A stretch of 64,000 nucleotides of DNA from Candidatus Chlorohelix allophototropha. Its GTDB lineage: Bacteria > Chloroflexota > Chloroflexia > Chloroheliales > Chloroheliaceae. The position numbers and the translations under genes were made by a program. The stretch is taken from the NCBI RefSeq assembly GCF_030389965.1, contig NZ_CP128400.1:310001-374000 (forward strand). The letters run 5' to 3'. The first letter of the stretch is position 1; each line of letters opens with the position of its first letter. The notes beneath the pieces are model-generated. The model made no database searches and was not told where the DNA came from. It saw nothing but the letters and a program-made list of their open reading frames with translations. This document shows positions 21,705 to 31,754 of the stretch, piece by piece.

Positions 21705-24700
21705 TTGACTTCCTTAACAAAGTGGGTTCTGCAACGCAGAGCCGCCACTATATTAATAAGTCTTATTGTGATACTTTTCGGAGTATTTTCCGTCACGCAG
21801 CTTAAAAGCGAATTGCTGCCAAGCATAGATTTCCCCTATATAACCATTTCCACCATATATCCCGGCGCTAGTAGCGACGATGTAACCAATCAGGTTTCAC
21901 TTCCAGTTGAAAATGCGGTAGCGCAATTGCCCCGCCTCAAATCTATTCGCTCTACCTCTCAGGAAAGCTTCTCCCTCGTCTTTGCTGAATTTGAATTTGG
22001 CACAGACATGAAGAACGTAGAACAACAGCTTAATAGTAAGTTGCGCAATGTGAGCTTGCCCAACGGGCTTTCCGGTACTCCGGTACAGCCAACCGTCAGT
22101 AACTTTAGCTTCGGTAGCCAACCCATTATCTGGGTAACGGTAGAAGGCAAGCAGGGGCAGAGTAGCCTTGAACTGGGCAAGTGGGCGCGTGAAGTCGCCA
22201 AACCCGCCTTCTCCAAACTGCCCGATGTCGGCAATGTAGAAGTAGTAGGCGATTCGGTGCAAATGCTCACCATTAGCTTCCGCCCGCAGGATTTGGCAAC
22301 GCGCGGCTTGACCATCAATGACGTATCAAACGTACTAAAGGGCGCTAACCTGAGCTTCCCCGCCGGAACTACCGATATTGCCGGGCAATCTGTTCCGGTA
22401 CGCACCGCTTTCACCTTTTCAAGCCCCGATGATATTTCCAACTTGATTATTGTACCTACTTCAGGTGGCGGTTTTGGTGGGGCAGCCCAAACTCAACTTA
22501 CCCGCCTGAAAGATATTGCTGATGTTAAGGTGGTAGAATCCAACGTTAGCGGCATCAGCCGCGCTAACGGCAAGCCCGGTGTTCTGGTACAGGTTTTCAA
22601 AACCCAAACCGGTAATACTGTGACCGTGTCTGACGGCGTGCTGAAAAAGAATCAAGAGCTTAACAACCAATATTCCAACGACCTAAACGTTGATGTCATT
22701 TACGATCAAGCGTTGCAGGTTCGCAAATCGGTGGAAGGCTTGCTTAAAGAGGGTGGTTTAGGCGCACTCTTTGCTGTGTTGGTAATCTTCATCTTCCTAC
22801 GTAACGTCCGCAGCACCCTAGTAACCGCTATTTCTATCCCTACTTCGGTAGTGGTAGCCTTTATTCTGCTATGGACTCAGAATATTACCCTCAACATAAT
22901 GACCCTCGGCGGACTGGCTATAGCAGTGGGACGGGTGGTAGATGATGCAATCGTAGTTCTGGAAAATATTTATCGCCATGTGCAGAACGGCGAACCGGTA
23001 GTGATTGCAGTACGGAAAGGGACTCGCGAAGTGGCAGGCGCTATTACCAGCAGCACCATTACTACTGTAGCGGTATTCTTGCCACTTGGTTTCGTGGGAG
23101 GCATTACAGGACAATTCTTCTTGCCCTTCGCCCTAACCGTATCTTTTGCTTTGATGGCTTCTTTGCTAGTATCAATTACTATCGTTCCGGTATTCGCCAG
23201 TTTCTTCATTACTCATAAATCGGTTGGCAAAGAGCGTCACGATACCTTACTACAACGCACCTACACTCCCGGCTTGAAGTGGAGTTTGAAACATCGCTGG
23301 CTTACCTTACTATTATGCTTCATTCTGTTTGTAGGCAGTATCGCCAGCGTCGGTATTTTCAAAATACCTTTCGCCTTCTTACCGGAAAGCGGCGACAAAT
23401 TGCTAAATGTAGTAGTCAATACCGCCCCCGGCACCGATACCGCTACCGTAGTAGCTGTAACAGATAAGGTTGAGAAGGTGTTGGATGAGTACAAACAACA
23501 GGGTACTGTTACTCTATACCAAACAACTATAGCAGGTGATACCAGTTTCTCCCGTTCACAACGCGCTTTTGGGGGCAATGTGGGCAGCGCAAACATTCTG
23601 GTGCGCCTCGAATCTTCGGCAAAAACTAACGATGTTGCTACCGAAATGCGCGAGAAAATGAAACCAATTTTCCCGCCGGGTGGTAGCGTTTCAGTAGCGC
23701 CACAAGGCGGCTTCAGCAGCAACAGCCTTTCGCTGGTAGTGCAAGGACCGAACCCACAAGCAGTGCGGGATGCTACCCGCCAAATCGTCAATGAGTTGTC
23801 CACTGTAGATAAACTGGCTAATGTAAAGAGTGACGTTACCAACGGTACTCCACAAATAGTAGTAACACCCGACCCGACCAAAAGTCCGTTGGCTAATACT
23901 GCTCTAATCGGTTCGCAATTACGCAACCTCTTACAGGGGCAGAGCGCTGGTACTATCAAGTTCTCGAATGGGCAGCAACTTGATGCAATCCTGCTATTGC
24001 CGCCTCCCGGCGCAGGAAATCTAGATGAGTACATCAACTCGCTCAAGCAGATTTCTATTGCTGGTGCGGTAAAATTAGGCGATGTAGCAAAGGTTGAACG
24101 GGTGGATGGCGCAAATTCAACTACCCGAATTAATCAGTCTTTGGCTGGAACTGTTAGCGCCGATATTACAGTAGAAGATACCGGCGGAGTCACTCGTGTA
24201 GCTTTGGACAAAGTAAAGGCACTTGCGTTGCCCGCTGGGGTCACTTACAGTTTGTCAGGCGCAGGTCAGCAACAGCAAGAAGCCTTTATCGGTCTGGGCG
24301 TGGCAATGTTGGCAGCGATTGCGTTGGTGTACATCGTAATGGTAATTACCTTCGGTAGCTTGATTGCGCCGTTGGCAATTCTGTTCAGCCTTCCATTAGC
24401 CTTAATCGGTGCGCTTGGCGCATTGGTTATAACTCAACGCGCGTTGGGCTTGCCTGCGCTAATCGGTATGCTCATGCTGATTGGTATAGTTGTTACCAAT
24501 GCGATTGTACTTGTTGACCTCTACAATCAGCTTATTAAAGAGGGCTACAAACGCTACGATGCGCTGGTACAAGCGGGACGCACCCGCGTCAGACCGATTA
24601 TTATGACCGCTATCGCTACGATTTTTGCGCTAACACCATTGGCACTTGGTTTCAGCGAAGGAAGCATTATTGCGGCTGAACTGGGCACTGTGGTAATAGG

Positions 24701-24863
24701 CGGCTTGTTCTCCAGCACCTTCCTTACACTAGTAGTTGTACCGGTGGTTTTGAGCTTGTTCGAAGACTGGAAGGAATGGTTTGGTAACAAATTCAATCAA
24801 GGAAGCGGCAAGAATGTTCTCGATACTATTCCGGTTGAAAAACCCGAAGAAGTCGCTGCTTGA
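21705..24863 (+). CDS. RND family efflux permease (HAE1/AcrB-SwrC type)
   Basis: Proton-driven exporter of the resistance-nodulation-division family, 1052 residues, the normal length. It has the two-fold layout of 12 helices and two large extracytoplasmic loops. The proton-relay pair Asp413-Asp414 is in AVGRVVDDAIVVLENIYRHV in helix 4, and VTNAIVLVDLYN marks helix 10. The start is TTG at 21705 with GAGGAGG 5 bases upstream. No membrane fusion protein or outer-membrane channel gene is next to it; in cells with a single membrane such permeases (for example SwrC) can act alone. It is co-transcribed with the MarR gene and followed by a strong terminator. The substrate is unknown. Confidence 0.92.
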   Translation: MTSLTKWVLQRRAATILISLIVILFGVFSVTQLKSELLPSIDFPYITISTIYPGASSDDVTNQVSLPVENAVAQLPRLKSIRSTSQESFSLVFAEFEFGTDMKNVEQQLNSKLRNVSLPNGLSGTPVQPTVSNFSFGSQPIIWVTVEGKQGQSSLELGKWAREVAKPAFSKLPDVGNVEVVGDSVQMLTISFRPQDLATRGLTINDVSNVLKGANLSFPAGTTDIAGQSVPVRTAFTFSSPDDISNLIIVPTSGGGFGGAAQTQLTRLKDIADVKVVESNVSGISRANGKPGVLVQVFKTQTGNTVTVSDGVLKKNQELNNQYSNDLNVDVIYDQALQVRKSVEGLLKEGGLGALFAVLVIFIFLRNVRSTLVTAISIPTSVVVAFILLWTQNITLNIMTLGGLAIAVGRVVDDAIVVLENIYRHVQNGEPVVIAVRKGTREVAGAITSSTITTVAVFLPLGFVGGITGQFFLPFALTVSFALMASLLVSITIVPVFASFFITHKSVGKERHDTLLQRTYTPGLKWSLKHRWLTLLLCFILFVGSIASVGIFKIPFAFLPESGDKLLNVVVNTAPGTDTATVVAVTDKVEKVLDEYKQQGTVTLYQTTIAGDTSFSRSQRAFGGNVGSANILVRLESSAKTNDVATEMREKMKPIFPPGGSVSVAPQGGFSSNSLSLVVQGPNPQAVRDATRQIVNELSTVDKLANVKSDVTNGTPQIVVTPDPTKSPLANTALIGSQLRNLLQGQSAGTIKFSNGQQLDAILLLPPPGAGNLDEYINSLKQISIAGAVKLGDVAKVERVDGANSTTRINQSLAGTVSADITVEDTGGVTRVALDKVKALALPAGVTYSLSGAGQQQQEAFIGLGVAMLAAIALVYIVMVITFGSLIAPLAILFSLPLALIGALGALVITQRALGLPALIGMLMLIGIVVTNAIVLVDLYNQLIKEGYKRYDALVQAGRTRVRPIIMTAIATIFALTPLALGFSEGSIIAAELGTVVIGGLFSSTFLTLVVVPVVLSLFEDWKEWFGNKFNQGSGKNVLDTIPVEKPEEVAA

Positions 24864-24894
24864 TTATACACGGCAAAAAGACAATTATAAACGT

Positions 24895-24924
24895 ACGACC
24901 GGCTACCTTGCCGGTCGTTTTTTT
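24895..24924 (+). terminator. terminator of the MarR-RND operon
   Basis: Perfect 9-bp stem ACGACCGGC / GCCGGTCGT with a 6-base loop, running into seven T residues. Confidence 0.93.
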
Positions 24925-25232
24925 GCCATTGTATGACTGAATTATTAGGATTGATTTCAAAACTTTAATGATAGAGGCAAGAAATTGTATGGTATAATCT
25001 TAATACTTTTTAATATTAGCTCAAAGATTTGGTGTTTCCCGACTACAACTTTCCTTTGAGTATGATTTGCCGTTTGTTAATAATTTTCACTAAGGTTCAA
25101 GGATAATTTATCCGAACATTTCCAGAAAAGTAATAATGGGGATTCTATTTGCGTAGAATCTTGTTGGCATGAAAAATAAGTGTTTGTGCTTCAATTAGTT
25201 GAGTAAATTCACAGGTGATGAGGGTCAAAACT
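24925..25232. other. A/T-rich intergenic region before the DUF11 protein gene
   Basis: About 310 bases without a gene-like frame. It presumably holds the promoter of the surface protein gene; several A/T-rich -10-like motifs are present but none has a convincing -35 partner. Confidence 0.4.
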
Positions 25233-28200
25233 ATGGAATTATCGTCAGGTAATTTTTTGCCTGCAAACGGGTCAATAGGACTTGAAAGCATGACGGTTAA
25301 ACAAACTAACCGATTTCGTAAATGGTGGCTTCTGGCTAGCGTTGTTTTGGTATTGGGTTTTTGTACTTTACACCCAAGCACAGCCAAAGCAGAAGGAAGC
25401 AGGGATTTATATCCAACTGATCCGGCTGTCGATTGCGTCTCTGCTACCGGACCTCAATTTGGATTTGCAGATCCGACTAATTTCTGCCGCGCAAACCTAG
25501 AGTGGCGTACCAGTTTCTACGGACCTAGCGGCTCCCAAATCGCTCGACGCACATTACTGAAAGTATTTGCGCGTCCCGGTGAAGTAATTTTGACAGGTTC
25601 CAGTGCTATGGGTGTTGTAGGTAGTAACCCAGCTATATCTGGCGATATTGTTATTTACCCTCCAGGTGTGGTTACTGGAGCAATTGGACGGGAAAATGTA
25701 CCAAATCCAAGCCAACCCGGTCCGGTTTTTAAATGTAGTTCACAGTCCAGCAGGGGTATAATCGATACAAGAGCGCGTGAATTAGGTGGCCCTACCGCTG
25801 CTTCAGCAGTAACAGCAACAGGCACTAACTATTTGCCATGTTACTATCAAATTCCTGCCAATGCCCAGCCCAGCATTTATGATGTAGTTATTTATGGTCC
25901 TGACGGATTCAGCACTGATAATTTTCTTGGTTCTGTGCTTGGTCCTGTGAACACGTTCGTTAATGATGCAAATCAGGTGTCCAGTGTTTCTGCCTGGGAT
26001 GTAACCGTGCGGGCTGATGTTAATTCGGTAACGGACATCAAAGAACGTTTGTTTACTTACTCTCTAGCGTTATTTGCCGGTAGAAATCATCGTCCGATGA
26101 ACTCCAATTTGTATGTATACACCAAGGATGGCTACCGTTACCAAACTAACCTGAACTTTATGGATCCGAATGGTTTCTTGATTTATGCCAATAATCAAGG
26201 CTATTTTGATAGTGACGGAAAAAGCCCTCTGTATCATGATGTGCAAGGTAATAACGATACACTCTCAAGTGTTGTGGGTAATGTGTCCCTTGCTCCGCCA
26301 CTATTCCCTATGTTCTTCAGTAACTCAACGGACTTTCCAATAGACAGTACGCTACGAGCGCAACTAGGAATCAGTAACAACCCGATTACTCCTTCAATAA
26401 GTAATTTAAACTTTATCGGTACTGTTTCTGGAAATACCAGTAATTACAGTACTGGTGGTACTTTCACCTATAACACAAACGTAGCTGGTAGTTACCAATT
26501 GGTTATTAGCCGGGATGGAGTTAATTTTGATCCTGGTAAGCCTCAAAACCGGGTTTTACGCGGTATTCGTGGAGTTGGTAACCAGTCTGTAACTTGGGAT
26601 GGTCGGGATAACAGTGGTAACTTCTTCCCAATTGGAACCGGTTATCGGGTTAGAGCCTCAGTGAACGGTGGTGAATATCACTTTCCCATGTTAGACGTAG
26701 AAAATAGTATTCGAGGCGGCCCGAGTTTTTTATTAATGAACTCACCAACAGGCAATTGTAATACGCTTCCATTTGGCTGCGCTACTGCCTATTACGATGA
26801 TGAAGGTTATCGCACCCTAAATGGAACATTGGTAGGCGCTATTGCCACTGAACTATGCGGACAAGCTCCTCCTGCTGTATCTGACGGTAACAACGGTTTT
26901 AATAGTAGCATTAATACAAATCAGCGTGCTTTTGGTAACCCTGCCCTACAAAATGGCACAGACAATTGCAATGGCGCTTTTGGTGACCGTAAGGGGCTGG
27001 ATATCTGGATTAGCTTCCCCAGCCAAACCACACAAGCGTTACTAAATATCATAGATGATAGTGCTGATATAGAAGTTATTAAAACTGCCAATACCCTGAC
27101 CGCTAGCGGTAGCCAGACTCTAGTCTTCACTGTTAAAGTTTCCAATCGTGGTCCTAGCAACGCACCCGGCGTGCAGGTAACCGATGTATTGCCAGCCGGC
27201 TTGAACCTTGTCACCAGTTCTACATCACAAGGTACTTATAACCCGACCTCCGGAGTATGGGACATCGGACTTATGGGAGCAGGGCGGATAGTCACATTGC
27301 AAATTGCCGCAACTTTTGCAAACCAGCAATGTACTCCGGTTACTAACATAGCGACTAAAACTCATCAGGATAATCGCGACCCCAACACGAGTAATGATAG
27401 TAGTAGCGTGAACGTTACTTGCGTTGTTGCTCCACCACCAATACTTACCACCGATCCTACTATAGTTAAAACTGCGGACAAGCGAATTACTAAACCCGGT
27501 GAGACTGTTACATTCAATATTGTAATTTCTAACCCGGGTCCCGGTGTAGTCAACAATGCCCTGATTAGCGATGATGTGCCGTTACCGTTCCAAGTACAAA
27601 ACGCTACTTCTACGCTTGGAACTGTTTCGATTAGTGGGCAAGCAGTCAGGGTAAATATCGGTACATTTGAGGCAGGCGCTTCTGCTACTCTGACCATTAC
27701 TACCCTAGTATTAGAGGGTAGCGGTGGTAGCTTTAACAATACTGCCATTCTTACAGGTGATGTAAACGGAAACCCTATAGCTAAGAGTAGTACCGCTACT
27801 GTAGCAATACCGCCAACCGATCCGGTTATTGTCAAAACTGCCGATGTTAGTTCAGCAGTACCCGGTCAAACGGTTAGATTTACCATCAACTTTATAAATC
27901 CCGGTCCGTTGGATGTTACCAATGCGATAGTCAAGGATGATGTGCCGTTGCCCTTCAAGGTAACCGGCGCTACCACCACCCTTGGTACTGCTTCGGTTAA
28001 CGGACAATCGGTTCAAATCAGTATTGGTAATTTTGTGGCAGGCGCATCCGGCACACTGGTTATTACTACCGAAGTGCAACCAGGGAATAGTGGCAGTTTC
28101 GATAATACTGCGTTCCTGACTGGCAGCATTAACGGGCAACCCTTTAGTAAAAACAGCACCGCTACGGTTAAAGTGCCGACTACTGATCCGGTTATTGTCA

Positions 28201-29132
28201 AAACTGCCGATGTTAGTTCAGCAGTACCCGGTCAAACTGTCACATTTACCATCAAGTTTACCAATCCCGGTGCGGTTGCGGTTAATAATGCGGTAGTCAA
28301 GGATGATGTGCCGTTGCCCTTCAAGGTAACCGGCGCTACCACCACGCTCGGTACTGCTTCGGTTAACGGACAATCGGTTCAAATCAGTATTGGTAATTTT
28401 GCGGCGGGTGCGTCCGGCACACTGGTTATTACCACCGAAGTACAACCCGGAAGTTTTGGCAGTTTTGATAATACTGCCATCTTGACCGGAGATGTAAACG
28501 GGAAACCAGTTACGAAAACCAGTACTGCTACCGTTAGCGTGCCACCAACCGACCCTACCATCGTCAAAACTGCCGATGCAAGTTCAGCGACAGCAGGACA
28601 GATTGTCAAATTTAGCATCAATTTTGCCAATGCTGGTCAAAATGTCGTCAACAATGCGGTAGTCAAGGATAATGTGCCGTTGCCCTTCAAGGTAACCGGC
28701 GCTACTTCTTCGCTCGGTACTGTGTCGGTAAACGGGCAAGCGGTGGAGGTTAATATCGGTACTTTTGCCTCCGGCGCATCCGGCACACTAGTTATTACTA
28801 CCGAGGTGCAACCCGGTACAACCGGAAGTTTCGACAACACCGCAGTCATTACTGGTGACATCGGTGGAACGCCCTTCAGTAAGAGCAGTACCGCTACTGT
28901 AACGATTCCGCCCGATGGTGGTACAACACCGGGTGGCAATCCCCCGCCTCCCGGAAATCCAAATACACCCGGTCAACCCGGTGTACCGGGCTTCCCTAAT
29001 ACCGGAGCGGGACATCAACAAGGGGAATTGGCATCAGGCTATACGCCGGTGGCAATTCTAGGCTTGTTAATGTTATCAATACTAGCTGCACTTGGTTTGT
29101 TGGTACGGCGCAAAGCCGAAGGGCTAAAATAA
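25233..29132 (+). CDS. large secreted DUF11-repeat surface protein with FPNTG sorting-like tail
   Basis: Cell-surface protein of about 1300 residues. A basic segment and a hydrophobic core (RFRKWWLLASVVLVLGFCTL) ending STAKAEG form a signal peptide. An N-terminal region of about 560 residues, unrecognised but holding a FlgD-like stretch near DGVNFDPGKPQN...VTWDGRDNSGNFFP, is followed by one divergent DUF11 domain and four DUF11 domains of exactly 122 residues each. A Pro/Gly-rich linker leads to FPNTG (bases 28992-29006), a hydrophobic helix and RRKAEG, the layout of a sortase substrate. No sortase is in the window. The start could be GTG 25215, ATG 25233 (AGGG 8 bases before) or ATG 25290; the last gives the most usual signal peptide length. 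Confidence 0.8.
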   Translation: MELSSGNFLPANGSIGLESMTVKQTNRFRKWWLLASVVLVLGFCTLHPSTAKAEGSRDLYPTDPAVDCVSATGPQFGFADPTNFCRANLEWRTSFYGPSGSQIARRTLLKVFARPGEVILTGSSAMGVVGSNPAISGDIVIYPPGVVTGAIGRENVPNPSQPGPVFKCSSQSSRGIIDTRARELGGPTAASAVTATGTNYLPCYYQIPANAQPSIYDVVIYGPDGFSTDNFLGSVLGPVNTFVNDANQVSSVSAWDVTVRADVNSVTDIKERLFTYSLALFAGRNHRPMNSNLYVYTKDGYRYQTNLNFMDPNGFLIYANNQGYFDSDGKSPLYHDVQGNNDTLSSVVGNVSLAPPLFPMFFSNSTDFPIDSTLRAQLGISNNPITPSISNLNFIGTVSGNTSNYSTGGTFTYNTNVAGSYQLVISRDGVNFDPGKPQNRVLRGIRGVGNQSVTWDGRDNSGNFFPIGTGYRVRASVNGGEYHFPMLDVENSIRGGPSFLLMNSPTGNCNTLPFGCATAYYDDEGYRTLNGTLVGAIATELCGQAPPAVSDGNNGFNSSINTNQRAFGNPALQNGTDNCNGAFGDRKGLDIWISFPSQTTQALLNIIDDSADIEVIKTANTLTASGSQTLVFTVKVSNRGPSNAPGVQVTDVLPAGLNLVTSSTSQGTYNPTSGVWDIGLMGAGRIVTLQIAATFANQQCTPVTNIATKTHQDNRDPNTSNDSSSVNVTCVVAPPPILTTDPTIVKTADKRITKPGETVTFNIVISNPGPGVVNNALISDDVPLPFQVQNATSTLGTVSISGQAVRVNIGTFEAGASATLTITTLVLEGSGGSFNNTAILTGDVNGNPIAKSSTATVAIPPTDPVIVKTADVSSAVPGQTVRFTINFINPGPLDVTNAIVKDDVPLPFKVTGATTTLGTASVNGQSVQISIGNFVAGASGTLVITTEVQPGNSGSFDNTAFLTGSINGQPFSKNSTATVKVPTTDPVIVKTADVSSAVPGQTVTFTIKFTNPGAVAVNNAVVKDDVPLPFKVTGATTTLGTASVNGQSVQISIGNFAAGASGTLVITTEVQPGSFGSFDNTAILTGDVNGKPVTKTSTATVSVPPTDPTIVKTADASSATAGQIVKFSINFANAGQNVVNNAVVKDNVPLPFKVTGATSSLGTVSVNGQAVEVNIGTFASGASGTLVITTEVQPGTTGSFDNTAVITGDIGGTPFSKSSTATVTIPPDGGTTPGGNPPPPGNPNTPGQPGVPGFPNTGAGHQQGELASGYTPVAILGLLMLSILAALGLLVRRKAEGLK
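27453..28916 (+). repeat. four tandem 366-nt repeats coding DUF11 domains
   Basis: Units begin at 27453, 27819, 28185 and 28551, a period of exactly 366 bases (122 codons). Units 2 and 3 are nearly identical over long stretches at DNA level, for example from DPVIVKTADVSSAVPGQTV and DDVPLPFKVTGATTTLGTAS onward, which points to recent duplication or gene conversion. Confidence 0.9.
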
Positions 29133-29152
29133 GCTAAGGTTCTATTTGCGAT

Positions 29153-29177
29153 AGGCAAGGGGCGTAAACCCCTTGTC
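29153..29177. other. hairpin after the DUF11 protein gene
   Basis: GGCAAGGGG-CGTAAA-CCCCTTGTC, a strong stem 20 bases after the stop but without a T-tract. It may protect the mRNA end ahead of the true terminator at 29213. Confidence 0.5.
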
Positions 29178-29212
29178 TGAAAATCTACTGAAGCGAAAGT
29201 TTTAATCGTAAT

Positions 29213-29254
29213 AAAAAGCCTCCGCATAACAAGCAGGAGGCTTTTATTATTTTT
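29213..29254. terminator. bidirectional terminator between convergent genes
   Basis: AAAAGCCTCC pairs with GGAGGCTTTT around a 12-base loop. The A-tract on the left and T-tract on the right let it work for the DUF11 gene (plus strand) and the GT87 gene (minus strand). Confidence 0.85.
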
Positions 29255-29267
29255 GAGTAGGCTAAAG

Positions 29268-30566
29268 TTATTCGGATCGTTTTCGCAGAAGTGGTGGAAA
29301 CCCAGAAATACGGATAAAGCCGCGAACTGTAAGAATAAATAGTATTAGTAGTAGGACATTTCGGATAAGAATTACTAGCATAGCTTGCCAGTCCAACGCC
29401 ACTACCCCTAAAACCATGAAAGGAAAAGCGATAAAACTCAGGCTAAGTGCCGCAAAATAAACCAAGGCTTGCGAACCACGCCAGAACACCACAAATGGCA
29501 ACAACCAAATCAAATATTGAGGCGATAATACTTTATTCAAGATAATAAACCAGAACACTGCAATAGTGGAAGCTTGAAATACCCAATCGGAACGCAACTT
29601 GCGCCCTCCCGATCTGGTAATCCACCAGAGATACCCGTAAAAGGCTAAAAGCCCACCCACCGTTAGCAAAGTGGAAAGGCTGGCAAGGGTAGAACCCCAT
29701 GGAGAAGCAAAATTTACTGAGCCATGATCAACAGAAGAAACGGCATTAGTTAAACCAAATTCGCTTCCCAGCCAGATTATACTGGCAAAAAGACTCTCAA
29801 TTTGTACTCCCCGCTCGCTATGATATTTCAAAAATTCGAGGATACCGGGGAAACCGCTCAACACAAAAGGTAAGGTGGTTATACTGCCCGCCATGACGAA
29901 GCCTACGCAGGTTCTCAGTGCAAATTCCCGATCACCCTTGCCGCGCCAGAAATAGATAAGCATTACAGGTAGCAACACTGCCGGATATAGTTTAGCTGCT
30001 GCCGCCAAGCCTAAAATTGCCCCCCCCCAACCCGGTTTTTGCCATATATATAACATATATAAAGCAAGCGCCACCAGAAATGTAGCCGCTATATCAAATC
30101 GGCGGAAAATATAAAGGCAAATTAACAGGCTGGAAAAGCCAAAATAAAAAATGCGCCAGTTTATTTTTAGTGAAGGATACACTTTGCGAAGCAGATTCCA
30201 AACCAAATATAGAGTGCCAAGCGTTAGCAGGTAGCTTTGAGCTTGAAACAGCAAGATATAGCGGGTTGGTGAAAATGCGCCCACCGAATTACTGAAAATC
30301 GCCGGGAAAATAAAAAAGGGTAGCGCGAAGGGAGGGTACTCAAGATTGAAATTATGGTAAGGAACAGCACCGCCTAAAATCCTATTGGCGTATTGGTAAT
30401 ACAAATCCACATCATCAGGGGTAGGCATTATTCCATGCCCGATAGTGAAAACGAGAAAGGCAATTGTCAGTGCGCCCACTGAGGCAAGCACCATCCAATC
30501 GCGTCTAAAATTATAACCGGGAGATAGGGAACGAATTAGTCCCCTGACTTCAGAATATGTTTGCAT
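29268..30566 (-). CDS. GT87-like polytopic glycosyltransferase (DUF2029)
   Basis: Integral membrane protein of 432 residues, probably a polyprenyl-phosphate-sugar dependent mannosyltransferase-type enzyme. Family features: an early Asp in an outside loop followed by DLYYQYANRILGGAVPYHNFNLEYPP, then about 10 hydrophobic segments and LGLAAAAKLYPAVLLP, the motif near the middle of GT87 proteins. The ATG at 30566 is preferred because AAAGG lies 5 bases upstream; the same frame extends to a TTG at 30689 without a ribosome binding site. The acceptor glycan is unknown. It is convergent with the DUF11 protein gene, and surface glycosylation is a reasonable guess only. Confidence 0.75.
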   Translation of the reverse strand: MQTYSEVRGLIRSLSPGYNFRRDWMVLASVGALTIAFLVFTIGHGIMPTPDDVDLYYQYANRILGGAVPYHNFNLEYPPFALPFFIFPAIFSNSVGAFSPTRYILLFQAQSYLLTLGTLYLVWNLLRKVYPSLKINWRIFYFGFSSLLICLYIFRRFDIAATFLVALALYMLYIWQKPGWGGAILGLAAAAKLYPAVLLPVMLIYFWRGKGDREFALRTCVGFVMAGSITTLPFVLSGFPGILEFLKYHSERGVQIESLFASIIWLGSEFGLTNAVSSVDHGSVNFASPWGSTLASLSTLLTVGGLLAFYGYLWWITRSGGRKLRSDWVFQASTIAVFWFIILNKVLSPQYLIWLLPFVVFWRGSQALVYFAALSLSFIAFPFMVLGVVALDWQAMLVILIRNVLLLILFILTVRGFIRISGFPPLLRKRSE

Positions 30567-30863
30567 TCCTACCTTTGCTGTTACACTAAACCAACTCAGC
30601 AGTAACAGCCCCGGTGATGTACTGCCAAAGTGAAAAATCACTCTATTTTTCGCATGGTAAAATATAGCCAACCAAGTAAAGGTTGTCAATTCGACTTTTG
30701 GCTAAGTGGCGCTACTTTCAAGGGTTTTTTGCTTCAAATTGGTTGAGGTGATGCACCTTCTGACACAGGTTACGCATAATTGTCACCGTAAAATATGCTA
30801 AAATTATAACCCGTTGGATTATTCGCGGAGGACAAAATTTTATATTAGGAGGAGCGCCAGTTC

Positions 30864-31718
30864 ATGGCAATTCAAAAAGTGGGCGTTATCGGTTGTGGCT
30901 TAATGGGTAGTGGCATAGCCCAGATCAGCGCCCAAGCTGGTTTTCAGGTCGTAGTACATGAGATTAACGATGATTTGCTAGGAAGAGGCATTGGACGCAT
31001 TCAGGGCTTTATCGGTAAAGAACTTGAGAAAAATAAGATTTCTAAAGAAGAAGCCGATAGCTCTCTAAAACGCATCAAGGGTACTACTAACCTTGAAGAT
31101 TTGGCAGATTGCGACTTGATAATTGAAGCGATAATTGAAAACCTTGATGAAAAGCGCAAGCTGTATTCGGCGTTGGATAAAATAGTTAAGCCTGAAGCTA
31201 TTTTCACCAGCAATACTTCTTCAATTACCATTATAGAAATGGCTTCCGCCACCAAAAGGCAGGCACAATTTGCCGGATTGCATTTTTTTAACCCGGTGCC
31301 GTTGATGAAGCTGGTGGAAGTAGTCAAAACTATCGTTACCAACGAAGAAACCATTGCCAGTTTGCTGGAGTTCAGCCAGAAACTTGGCAAAAAACCTGTG
31401 CTGGCAAAAGACTCTCCTGGCTTTATCGTAAACCTGCTGCTGATTCCTTATTTACTGGACGCAATTCGCGCCTTTGAGTCGGGCGTTGCCAGCAAAGAAG
31501 ATATTGACGAGGGTATGAAGCTCGGCTGTGGGCATCCAATGGGACCGCTTACCTTGCTGGACTTTGTAGGGCTTGATACCACCTTCTACATTGCCAATAT
31601 CATGTTTGATGAATTTAAGGATACCCGCTACGCTGCGCCGCCTCTGTTAAAACGGATGGTGGCAGCCGGTATGTTGGGACGCAAGAGTGGCAAAGGCTTC
31701 TACGATTATAGTAAATAA
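30864..31718 (+). CDS. 3-hydroxyacyl-CoA (3-hydroxybutyryl-CoA) dehydrogenase
   Basis: Cytosolic NAD(P)-dependent enzyme interconverting (S)-3-hydroxybutyryl-CoA and acetoacetyl-CoA, used in beta-oxidation and butyrate-type pathways. The Rossmann motif GCGLMG is at residues 10-15. The catalytic set is complete: Ser119 in SNTSS, His140 in GLHFFNP, Glu152 and Asn190 in DSPGFIVN. The 284-residue length is that of single-function hbd/paaH enzymes. AGGAGG is 11 bases before the ATG. A promoter-like TTGTCA at 30780 with A/T-rich sequence downstream precedes it. A chorismate mutase gene follows 36 bases after the stop. Confidence 0.9.
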   Translation: MAIQKVGVIGCGLMGSGIAQISAQAGFQVVVHEINDDLLGRGIGRIQGFIGKELEKNKISKEEADSSLKRIKGTTNLEDLADCDLIIEAIIENLDEKRKLYSALDKIVKPEAIFTSNTSSITIIEMASATKRQAQFAGLHFFNPVPLMKLVEVVKTIVTNEETIASLLEFSQKLGKKPVLAKDSPGFIVNLLLIPYLLDAIRAFESGVASKEDIDEGMKLGCGHPMGPLTLLDFVGLDTTFYIANIMFDEFKDTRYAAPPLLKRMVAAGMLGRKSGKGFYDYSK

Positions 31719-31754
31719 CCACATTGTGGTTGCTTGATATTTAAGGGGGAAAGA

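Noticed and set aside
20357-28916. CRISPR array or insertion sequence among the repeats
   Set aside because: All tandem repeats found are in-frame coding repeats without spacers. No transposase or terminal inverted repeats were seen in the window.
27365-28939. Long minus-strand frames within the DUF11 gene
   Set aside because: They repeat with the 366-base period of the plus-strand domains and lack start signals, so they are shadows of the repeats.
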